Positions 1 to 7,369 of a stretch of 64,000 nucleotides of DNA are shown here, in pieces (within the stretch, counting starts at the first letter, position 1; each line of letters opens with the position of its first letter). Under the pieces are notes generated by a model, which saw nothing but the letters and a program-made list of their open reading frames with translations, ran no database searches and was not told the origin of the DNA. A program made the position numbers and the translations under genes. Origin of the DNA: Bacillota bacterium (GTDB lineage Bacteria > Bacillota > Clostridia > Christensenellales > UMGS416); contig JAEZSE010000044.1 of assembly GCA_023421955.1 (NCBI GenBank), positions 1 to 64,000 on the forward strand. Direction: 5' to 3'.

Positions 1-368
1 GCTCCGCAGTGGACACCGACTTTGTGTGCAAGGTGAGCGATGTGCACCCCGATGGCCGGGCGCTGAACCTGGCTATGAAGCTCATCCGCGCCCGCTACCG
101 CAACGGCTGCGAAGCAGAGCTTCTGGAGCCGGAAAAAGCATATCGGTATCACTTTGACATCGGCAACATCTCGATGGTGCTGCCCAAAGGCCACTGCATC
201 CGCCTGGATATCACAAGCAGCCTGACTCCGGATGCCGAGCCCAACCCGAACACCGGCGGCAAACCGGGTGAGATCGGCGGGCAAACCAAGCTCGCCGTGC
301 AGACCATCCTGCACGACAGCGGCCACCCATCCCGGCTGGTGCTGCCGGTCATTCCGAAGGAAGGTTGA
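1..368 (+). CDS. CocE/NonD family hydrolase, C-terminal fragment (5' end outside window)
   Basis: This is the last ~120 residues of a longer gene entering from the left; the reading frame is open from base 3. The segment TDFVCKVSDVHPDGRA followed by a RARYR motif and a long beta-rich stretch is typical of the C-terminal jelly-roll (X-Pro dipeptidyl-peptidase C-terminal) domain of CocE/NonD-type alpha/beta hydrolases, which act on acyl esters and sometimes on amides. The catalytic alpha/beta domain lies outside the window, so substrate and completeness cannot be judged. It ends in TGA and is followed by a hairpin terminator. It may belong with the neighbouring glycosidases as a deacylating enzyme; that link is inference. 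Confidence 0.8.
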   Translation, partial: SAVDTDFVCKVSDVHPDGRALNLAMKLIRARYRNGCEAELLEPEKAYRYHFDIGNISMVLPKGHCIRLDITSSLTPDAEPNPNTGGKPGEIGGQTKLAVQTILHDSGHPSRLVLPVIPKEG

Positions 369-385
369 AGGCGTATAACAGGAAA

Positions 386-415
386 GGGCAACCGGAGTGT
401 GACCGGTTGCCCTTT
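386..415 (+). terminator. Rho-independent terminator after the CocE-type gene
   Basis: Ten-base inverted repeat GGGCAACCGG / CCGGTTGCCC with a 7-base loop, followed by TTT, starting 18 bases after the stop codon. Confidence 0.7.
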
Positions 416-553
416 GTCATCGTTCTGAGCAGCGGGCGGCTCATGAGCCAGGATGCATGCGAGCAGCTAGGTTGCATAGGCGAGCAATGGCCAGAGGCCA
501 TGACCAGCCATTCTATGAATGCGACCCGCCGCCCCTACAGAGCAAAATGCAGC

Positions 554-573
554 GGGCGGCTCGTGAGCCGCCC
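554..573. repeat. Short palindromic intergenic repeat (REP-like)
   Basis: GGGCGGCTC and GAGCCGCCC form a perfect 9-base inverted repeat with two bases between. Half of the same unit occurs at 431-449. It lies between the ends of the CocE-type gene and the GH31 gene and codes for nothing recognisable. A related but diverged unit lies at about 50203-50225. Confidence 0.5.
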
Positions 574-588
574 CTACAATAACAATAA

Positions 589-3015
589 CTACAATTCTAC
601 CTTTATGATCGACCCGGTGTATTGTACCGCAACGGTTTTTTCCGCACCGCCCATGCGGCGGATCAACAGCGGCTGCGTTTGCTTCATGCCGGGGAAGGAG
701 CCTTCGCGGGCGCCGATGGTCAGCGTGTTCTTCCGGTCATCCCATGAAAGATTAATCCAGGCGAACTTGCCCTGCTCGTAGTTGTAGTTGTCTCCCTCAT
801 CCTGATACAGAGCAAAGCTGCCATCGGCCCCGGGATAGACGCGGATCTCCAGCGGCTCGCCGGTTTCCTGCCCGGCATACTCAATGTCCGGCCCAAAGGG
901 CAGGACGGCCCCGGCCTTCACATACAGCGGGATGATGTCAATGGGGCAGGCGGCCTCGATGGCCTGGCCACCCTCCAGCCTTTCCCCGGTCCAGAAGTCA
1001 AACCAGGCGCACCCGGCGGGCAGATAGACGCTCCTGGTGATGGACGCGTCTTCGATGGGCTCGGAGCCGGCGTTGAAGTACATGGGCCTGGTCACCGGGC
1101 AGGCCAGCAGAGAGGGCCCGAAGAGCATCTGGTCTTTCACGTTGCGCAGGGCCTTGTCTGCAAACTCCAGCGCCGGCACACGCAGGATGGTGCCGTCCTG
1201 ATGGGTCACCTGGCCCGCAAGGGAGTAGATATAGGGCATCAGGCGGTAGCGCAGCCGCAGCATCTTTTCCAGCGCGTCGTAGAACATCGTGCCCGGCTCG
1301 CCGAACCGCCACACCTCGCGGGGCGTGCCGGTGCCATGAGCGCGGAACATGGGCAGGAACGCGGCGAACTGGAACCAGCGGGTGAAGAGCTCCCGATAGC
1401 CCAGGTCTTCACAGCCTTTGTCATACTCGCCGGACATGAACCATGGGATGGGGAACTTCGGGTTATGCAGCGAGCCGCCGGAAGAAACAAAGAACGCGCC
1501 GATGTCGGTGGTCCAGTAGGGCTCGCCGGTCACGCAGAAATTGAGCGCGGCGGGCACCTGCTTTTCCAGCGTGTCCCAGTTGGCGGAGATGTCGCCGGAC
1601 CAGGTGATCGTGGCATAACGATGCTGGCCGGCGTAACAGGAGCGGGTCAGATTCAGAACACGCTTATCGGAGGAAGCCTTCCGCTGGCCTTCGTAGATGC
1701 CCTGGGAGTGCAGCAGCGAGTAGGCATTGATGAACTCCGGATCCAGATACTTCTTGCTTTCCGACACATTGATGTTGAGGCGCTCTTCCGGCTCGGGCTT
1801 CACCTTGCCCTTCCAGTCGGCCTCAAAGGGCTCGGAGCAGTCGCACCACCAGGCATCCACACCGCGGCTGAAAAGCCCCTCGTTGGCCTGTTTCCAGTAG
1901 AGCGCCCGGGCGTCGGGGTTGAAGGCATCATAGGTGGAGCGGTTGCCCAGCAAGAAGCCACGCTCCAGCATTTCGGCGTGGTTGGCACCGCCCTCGCTCA
2001 TGTTGGGCCAGATGGAGATCATCATCTTCACATTGAGCTCATGCAGCCTCCTGGTCATGGCCTCCGGATCGGGGAAGCGGGCGGGGTCAAAGGTTTTTTG
2101 GCCCCACTGGTTGCCCGGCCAGGACTGCCAGTCCAGCACGATCACATCCAGCGGCAGGTGGCGGCGGCGGTATTCCTCGGCGATCTCAATCAGCTCGTCC
2201 GCCGTCTTGTAGCGCTCCTTGGACTGCACATAGCCCAGCGCTGCCATTGGGAGCATCGGGGCCTTGCCGGTGAGGGCGCGGAGGCCCTTGAGCACGGCGT
2301 CGTAATTGGGCCCGGCGATGAAGTAATAGTCCATCTGGTCTTCCACATCGGCCCAGAGGTAGGAACCAAACAGGTCGTCGTGGAATGTCATCAGTGAGCA
2401 GCAATCCATCAGCACGCCGTAGCCCTCAGTGGAAAGCAGCACCGGCACGGTGGCCTTCATGTTTTCCTGGTAGAGATACTGCATCGTGCCCCGCAGGTTG
2501 AACACGCCCTCCTCATGGGAGCCCAGGCCATAGAGCGCCTCGTCCGGCTTCCACACAAACTCCAGCTTGGTCTGCCAGGCCTGCCGGTCCACCCGCCGGA
2601 CACCCTCGGCCCTGGCCTTCACACCATCCACATTGTCTTCCAGCCGCACCTCGGCATCGGCATTAAAATCGGTTTTGACCACATCGACGCGGTTGAGCGT
2701 CTTGCCGCCCTTGGCCGGCTCCTTGGTGAGCAGGTTCCCCTGACCATCGCGCCAGGTGAACGCGCCGGTTTTGCGGGATATGTCGCACATCAGGCTGGCC
2801 GTGCGCACGCGGACACAGCCGGAAAGCTCCTCCACCTCAAAGGCCGCCGACTCAGGCCGTGGCATTGTCACCACCAGGCTGCGGTCTGGGGCAAAGGACT
2901 CGTTGCCGGTGCAGACCACACGGAAAATGCTGCCGGAATACACGTCAACCCGAACCAGCATGTCTTTCACACGGAATTCAACGCCTTGGGCACACAATTT
3001 GAATTGTTCGATCAT
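589..3015 (-). CDS. Glycoside hydrolase family 31 (alpha-glucosidase / alpha-xylosidase type)
   Basis: An ~808-residue GH31 enzyme, a retaining alpha-glycosidase. The family signature WWCDCSEP carries the catalytic nucleophile Asp at about residue 392, and WSGDISANWD carries the acid/base Asp at about residue 475. Order: N-terminal beta-sandwich (about 1-230), (beta/alpha)8 barrel (about 240-600), then C-terminal beta domains. No signal peptide is visible, so the enzyme should be cytoplasmic. I chose the ATG at 3015 rather than 3054, because GAAGGAG sits 8 bases before it. The gene diverges from the GH95 gene at 3206. The motif resembles alpha-xylosidase-like GH31 members, but substrate (glucose, xylose or other alpha-linkages) cannot be fixed by eye. 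Confidence 0.93.
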   Translation of the reverse strand: MIEQFKLCAQGVEFRVKDMLVRVDVYSGSIFRVVCTGNESFAPDRSLVVTMPRPESAAFEVEELSGCVRVRTASLMCDISRKTGAFTWRDGQGNLLTKEPAKGGKTLNRVDVVKTDFNADAEVRLEDNVDGVKARAEGVRRVDRQAWQTKLEFVWKPDEALYGLGSHEEGVFNLRGTMQYLYQENMKATVPVLLSTEGYGVLMDCCSLMTFHDDLFGSYLWADVEDQMDYYFIAGPNYDAVLKGLRALTGKAPMLPMAALGYVQSKERYKTADELIEIAEEYRRRHLPLDVIVLDWQSWPGNQWGQKTFDPARFPDPEAMTRRLHELNVKMMISIWPNMSEGGANHAEMLERGFLLGNRSTYDAFNPDARALYWKQANEGLFSRGVDAWWCDCSEPFEADWKGKVKPEPEERLNINVSESKKYLDPEFINAYSLLHSQGIYEGQRKASSDKRVLNLTRSCYAGQHRYATITWSGDISANWDTLEKQVPAALNFCVTGEPYWTTDIGAFFVSSGGSLHNPKFPIPWFMSGEYDKGCEDLGYRELFTRWFQFAAFLPMFRAHGTGTPREVWRFGEPGTMFYDALEKMLRLRYRLMPYIYSLAGQVTHQDGTILRVPALEFADKALRNVKDQMLFGPSLLACPVTRPMYFNAGSEPIEDASITRSVYLPAGCAWFDFWTGERLEGGQAIEAACPIDIIPLYVKAGAVLPFGPDIEYAGQETGEPLEIRVYPGADGSFALYQDEGDNYNYEQGKFAWINLSWDDRKNTLTIGAREGSFPGMKQTQPLLIRRMGGAEKTVAVQYTGSIIKVEL

Positions 3016-3149
3016 CTGCTCTGCTCCTTCTCGAATCTGACCATCAGGGTTCAAAACCGAAACGTTACACCTTGCACATTATACCGCACCCAGATCGCGC
3101 TCTGCAAATGAAATAAAAAAAATTAGATCACTAATTATTTGCATACATG

Positions 3150-3158
3150 TGGTATAAT
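3150..3158 (+). promoter_or_regulatory. Extended -10 promoter for the GH95/MFS pair
   Basis: TGGTATAAT is an exact extended -10 element (TGnTATAAT), about 50 bases before the GH95 start. No convincing -35 box is seen, as is usual for extended -10 promoters. Confidence 0.5.
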
Positions 3159-3205
3159 AAAAATGCTGTTTCCGGTATACAACATGTTTTATGGAGGTGC
3201 ACATC

Positions 3206-5557
3206 ATGGATCACCCATTCCACCTTCGCTACAGCTCACCCTCCGACGCCTGGGGAGACGCAATCCCGCTGGGCAATGGCAGGCTGGGCGCGATGGTCTA
3301 CGGCCACACCAACCTGGAGCGGGTTCAACTCAACGACGATTCCCTGTGGTATGGCGCATTCATGGATCGCAACAACCCCTCCCTGCGGGAAAAACTGCCG
3401 GAGATCCGGCGGTTGGTGCTGGAGGGTGACATTTACCACGCCGAGGAAATGATCCTGCAATATATGGCTGGAACGCCCGGCTGCATGCGGCATTACACCC
3501 ACCTGGGTGAGCTGGACCTGGCGCTGAACCAGCACCTGCCCTTTGCCATCGGCTCGCTACCCAACAGCGACGGCGCAGAGAGTTATGCCTCGGACCTTGA
3601 TCTGATGACGGGCGTGCTGAACATCCGCCACACGCAAGCCGGCGTGCAATACCACCGGGAGATGTTTGCAAGCCACCCGGCGCAGGTGCTGTGCATCCGC
3701 CTGACCAGCGGCAAGCCCGGCGCGATCAACCTGGATGTGATGATGAACCGCATCGCCATTTCCGACGCCGTCGCGATGGATGATCGCCGGCCCGGCAGGC
3801 GGGTGAGCGGCGGCGGCTGGCCCGCCCCCATCGCCGACTCCATCCGCACCGTGGACGACCGCACAATCCTAATGCGCGGCCATGACTCCGAGATCGAGTT
3901 TGCCACAGCGGTGCGGGTGCTCTGCGACGGCGAACTTAAAAACCCGGTCACCCAGCTGCTGGCGCGCAATGCCAGCGAAGTGGTGCTCTATTTGGCCTCC
4001 TCCACCTCCAACCGCTCCGACGACCCCGCTGCCGATGTGATGAAGCGGCTGGATGAAGCGGTGCAGAAGGGCTTTGACGCGCTGAAGGCCGAGCATATCG
4101 CCGATTTCTCTGCGCTGATGGGCCGCTGCGAGCTGGACCTGGGCCCCGCCCCAGACCTGCCCACCGACAAGAGAATCGAAGCCGTGAAAAACGGCGCCAG
4201 CGATCCGGCTCTTGCAGCGCTCTATTTCCAGTTTGGCCGCTACCTCATCGTGGCCGGCGGCCGCGAGGGCAGCTCGGCGCTGAACCTGCAGGGCATCTGG
4301 TGCGCCGACTTCTCCCCGATGTGGGACAGCAAATACACGATCAACATCAACCTGCAGATGAACTACTGGCCGGTAGAGATGGGCAACCTATCCGAGCTCC
4401 ACATGCCGCTGATGGACCTGCTGGAAATCATGCAGGAAAAGGGCCGCGAGACCGCCCGCGTGATGTATGGCATGCGCGGCATGGTGTGCCACCACAACAC
4501 CGACTATTACGGCGACTGCGCCCCGCAGGACTGGTATATGGCCGCGATGCCCTGGGTGACCGGCAGCGCCTGGCTGGCGATGCACATCTGGGAGCACTAC
4601 CTGTATACCAAAGACCTGGGCATCCTCCGCCGGATGTATCCGGTGATGCGCGACATGGCGCTCTTCTATGAGGACTTCCTGATGGATGTGGATGGCAAGC
4701 TGATCACCTGCCCCTCCATCTCGCCTGAAAACCGCTACCTGCTGCCCGACGGATACGACACACCTGTGTGCGCGGCCCCGGCCATGGACAACCAGATCCT
4801 GCGGGAGTTCTTCGCGGTGCTCATCGAGACGCAGAAGCTGCTCGGTGTGGACACCGACCAGTCTGCAAAATACGCCGCCATCGCGGAAAAACTGCCCAAG
4901 GACCAGATCGGCTCCAAGGGCCAGCTGCTGGAGTGGGACAAGGAATACCCCGAGCTCACGCCGGGCATGAGCCACATTTCGCACCTCTATGCCTGTTACC
5001 CCGGCAGCGCGATCAACTGGCGCGACACGCCGGAGCTGATGGATGCCGTGCGCAAGTCGCTGGAGATCCGCGTGCAAAACGGCGCCGGTGTGGGCGGCTG
5101 GCCGCTCGCGTGGTACATCAACATCTACGCCAGGCAGTTGGACGGCACGCTTGCAGACGCCGCAATCAGCAAGATGATCGGCCGGTCCTCCGCCCGCAAC
5201 TTCTTCAACGGCCGCCGGGTTTTCCAGATTGACGGCAACCTGGGCGCTGCGGCTGGCATCGCCGAGTGCCTGATGCAAAGCCACCTGGCTCTGCACCTGC
5301 TGCCGGCGCTGCCCCCCTCCTGGAAAGACGGCAGCGCCAAGGGCCTGCGGGCCCGTGGCAGCATCGGTGTGGACCTGGCCTGGAAGGCCGGCAAGCTGGC
5401 CGAAGCCACCGTCACGCCGCGATTTGACGGCCCGGTGGAAGTGGTCGGCGCCACGCTGCGGGTCACCTGCGACGGAGCCGCGGTGCCGGTGGAGAAAACA
5501 GCAATCGGGTTCTCCTTTGCGGCGCAGGGCGGCAAGGCTTACAGGCTGGTGCCCTGA
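3206..5557 (+). CDS. GH95 family glycosidase (alpha-L-fucosidase type)
   Basis: A ~783-residue GH95 enzyme; the family comprises inverting alpha-L-fucosidases and alpha-L-galactosidases. Order: N-terminal beta domain with LGNGRLGAMVYG at about residue 22, helical linker with LPEIRRLVLEG, (alpha/alpha)6 barrel, C-terminal beta domain. Catalytic landmarks are present: TININLQMNYWP (the Asn pair, about residue 379), SPEN (general acid Glu, about residue 508) and FQIDGNLG (Asp, about residue 675). The usual HRHxSHL motif is altered to MSHISHL. There is no signal peptide. The start at 3206 has GGAGG 8 bases upstream; an upstream ATG at 3191 overlaps that site. The MFS gene follows after 50 bases, suggesting uptake of a glycoside and its cytoplasmic hydrolysis. 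Confidence 0.93.
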   Translation: MDHPFHLRYSSPSDAWGDAIPLGNGRLGAMVYGHTNLERVQLNDDSLWYGAFMDRNNPSLREKLPEIRRLVLEGDIYHAEEMILQYMAGTPGCMRHYTHLGELDLALNQHLPFAIGSLPNSDGAESYASDLDLMTGVLNIRHTQAGVQYHREMFASHPAQVLCIRLTSGKPGAINLDVMMNRIAISDAVAMDDRRPGRRVSGGGWPAPIADSIRTVDDRTILMRGHDSEIEFATAVRVLCDGELKNPVTQLLARNASEVVLYLASSTSNRSDDPAADVMKRLDEAVQKGFDALKAEHIADFSALMGRCELDLGPAPDLPTDKRIEAVKNGASDPALAALYFQFGRYLIVAGGREGSSALNLQGIWCADFSPMWDSKYTININLQMNYWPVEMGNLSELHMPLMDLLEIMQEKGRETARVMYGMRGMVCHHNTDYYGDCAPQDWYMAAMPWVTGSAWLAMHIWEHYLYTKDLGILRRMYPVMRDMALFYEDFLMDVDGKLITCPSISPENRYLLPDGYDTPVCAAPAMDNQILREFFAVLIETQKLLGVDTDQSAKYAAIAEKLPKDQIGSKGQLLEWDKEYPELTPGMSHISHLYACYPGSAINWRDTPELMDAVRKSLEIRVQNGAGVGGWPLAWYINIYARQLDGTLADAAISKMIGRSSARNFFNGRRVFQIDGNLGAAAGIAECLMQSHLALHLLPALPPSWKDGSAKGLRARGSIGVDLAWKAGKLAEATVTPRFDGPVEVVGATLRVTCDGAAVPVEKTAIGFSFAAQGGKAYRLVP

Positions 5558-5607
5558 CAGTAGATGGCCGCTGGCGGCCTGATTCCTGATAAAACCATGG
5601 AGCTTTT

Positions 5608-6900
5608 ATGAAAAACGCAATCCTCTCATTTACAGGCAGCATCAAAGACTCCTTCCGGCACGTGCAGGGCAATGCGCGTGCCGGATTGCTGACCCAACCG
5701 ATCTGGTCCGTGCTGGGCAATCTCTTTACGCCCTATGTAACGCTCTATATGCTCGCGGTGGGCTGCACCAACGAGCAGGTGGGGCAGATCAACGCCATCG
5801 GCATGGTCTTCGGCGTTGTGGTGGCCATCTTTGCCGGTTGGCTCACCAACCGGATGGGGCGCCGCCTTGCCAACGCAGTGGGCGACATGCTCTGCTGGGT
5901 GCTGGCCAGCCTGCTCTGGGGCCTTTCCCAGAATGTGGTGTGGTTCATCATCGCCGCCTGCGCAAAATCCTTCATGCGCCTGAGCGGCGTGGCGTGGAAC
6001 TGCGTGCTGAGCGAAGGCACACCACCGGAGCACCGGGTGAACATCTTCTGGTGGATCAGCATTGTGCAGACCCTCACGACATTTGTAACGCCGCTCATGA
6101 ACCTGCTGATCGGGCCATTCGGCTTGGTGCCTGCGATGCGCTGGGTGCTGATCGGATCCTCGGTGGTGCTGACCATCGCCGTGATCATCCGCTATGGCAT
6201 GATGCGGGAGCTGCCAGTGGGGGTGGAGCAGCAAAAAGTTGCCAAAGGCGAATCACCTCTGGCGGCACTGAAGGGCTACCTGCCCATCCTGAAGCTGATT
6301 GTTTCCAGCCCTTTGCTGCTGATCAGCATCCTGATGCGGACACTGTATTACGTGCAGATCCAACTGAAAGCAACCTTTATGCCAATCACCGTGGTGCACG
6401 GAATGGGGTTTGCAGACCAGATCATCGGCACATTGAATTTCGTGACAGGGGCCGTGATGCTGCTGGCACAATTCCTCCTGCTGCGCAAGCTCCGCACGCT
6501 CTCCACAGAAAAGGCGCTGGTGGTCAGCCTGAGCACACTGGCCATCAGCTCATTGATCCTGGTCGTGGCACCAGCCAACTCCATGCCGCTGCTGATCCTG
6601 AGCACCGTGCTTTCTGCTGCGGGGTCGGTGGTCTCTGCCATGCTGGTGGATACCTCCATGGCCAACGCCATGCCGGACAACGAGCGGGCTCAGCTGCTGT
6701 CACTGGTGACGGTGCTCACGGTGGCGATCTCCGCGCCGGCCATGTGGCTGGGCGGCGTGCTCTCCGACCTGCCGGACATTGGCACAAGGCTGCCGATGGC
6801 GATGATCGCAGTGTTCGTCGCGATCTGCCTGGCGCTCCTGTGGGCGGCGGCGAAGATGAAGAAGCGGTCGCCGGGGCAGGCTGTGGAAGTATCAATGTAG
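5608..6900 (+). CDS. MFS transporter, 12 transmembrane segments
   Basis: A 430-residue hydrophobic protein with the layout of the major facilitator superfamily. It has about twelve membrane segments, a GWLTNRMGRRLANA loop between helices 2 and 3 (the MFS motif A position), and a cytoplasmic central loop with QQKVAKGESPLAALKG around residue 215. It probably sits in the cytoplasmic membrane. It is 50 bases downstream of the GH95 gene and is followed by a strong terminator, so the two form a small operon, and a role in importing the substrate or exporting a product of the fucosidase is likely. The exact solute is unknown. GGAG lies 6 bases before the ATG. Confidence 0.85.
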   Translation: MKNAILSFTGSIKDSFRHVQGNARAGLLTQPIWSVLGNLFTPYVTLYMLAVGCTNEQVGQINAIGMVFGVVVAIFAGWLTNRMGRRLANAVGDMLCWVLASLLWGLSQNVVWFIIAACAKSFMRLSGVAWNCVLSEGTPPEHRVNIFWWISIVQTLTTFVTPLMNLLIGPFGLVPAMRWVLIGSSVVLTIAVIIRYGMMRELPVGVEQQKVAKGESPLAALKGYLPILKLIVSSPLLLISILMRTLYYVQIQLKATFMPITVVHGMGFADQIIGTLNFVTGAVMLLAQFLLLRKLRTLSTEKALVVSLSTLAISSLILVVAPANSMPLLILSTVLSAAGSVVSAMLVDTSMANAMPDNERAQLLSLVTVLTVAISAPAMWLGGVLSDLPDIGTRLPMAMIAVFVAICLALLWAAAKMKKRSPGQAVEVSM

Positions 6901-6924
6901 AAACAAGCTGTTTCACGAACAAAG

Positions 6925-6949
6925 CCGCCGGGGCAGCCCGGCGGTTTTT
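6925..6949 (+). terminator. Terminator of the GH95/MFS operon
   Basis: CCGCCGGG / CCCGGCGG stem (8 bp) with a 4-base loop, followed by TTTTT. Confidence 0.85.
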
Positions 6950-7020
6950 GGTAATTTATGTTAACCAAAACACATTCCTCTATAAAGGAGACAATGAAGC
7001 CATAAACCCCTCATCTCCTT

Positions 7021-7290
7021 ACCTCCCTCTTGAGGGAGGTGCCCTCCGCAGAGGGCGGAAGGAGTTCTTCACGACTAGATATGATCCTAACTTCTTTGAT
7101 TCAACGTTTGCTTTTAGTTCACAAGTTCAAGATCCCCCCTGCCGCTGTGGCGGCATCCCCCCTTAGCCGCAGGCATGATATGCCTGCTTAAGGGAGGGTG
7201 GGGAGGACAGCCTGACCACATGAAATCTTTACCCTCCCTTAGCCGATACGATCGTATCGGCGACTAAGGGGGGATGGCCTCATCAGAGGC
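7021..7290. repeat. Compound intergenic hairpin repeat
   Basis: The 469-base gap between the MFS stop and the end of the next GH95-like gene holds no supported gene. It contains at least six inverted repeats: ACCTCCCTC/GAGGGAGGT (7021-7040), GCCCTC/GAGGGC (7041-7056), TGCCGC/GCGGCA (7140-7155), GCAGGCAT/ATGCCTGC (7170-7188), a perfect 18-base palindrome (7243-7260) and GGCCTC/GAGGCC (7275-7290). The last four sit inside blocks bounded by CCCTTA and TAAGGG. It resembles the mobile or REP-like palindromic units common in clostridial intergenic DNA. Confidence 0.7.
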
Positions 7291-7320
7291 CAGGGGGGAT
7301 ATATTCGCTTAACGAACAAA

Positions 7321-7350
7321 GCCGCCGGGCGAAACCCGGCGGCTTGTTTT
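7321..7350. terminator. Bidirectional terminator
   Basis: GCCGCCGGG / CCCGGCGGC stem with a 5-base loop. It is flanked by TTGTTTT on the plus strand and by TTTGTTCGTT on the minus strand, so it can end the leftward GH95-like gene as well. Confidence 0.75.
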
Positions 7351-7369
7351 GTTGGGTTGGGATGGTGGC

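Noticed and set aside
365..781. A 138-codon plus-strand frame after the CocE-type gene
   Set aside because: It runs through the terminator hairpin, the REP-like repeat and into the antisense of GH31.
1201..2397. A 398-codon open frame on the plus strand
   Set aside because: Antisense to the GH31 catalytic barrel and without recognisable domains.
5838..7166. A 442-codon open frame in a second plus frame
   Set aside because: Overlaps the MFS transporter in another frame and runs through its terminator; no membrane segments or motifs.
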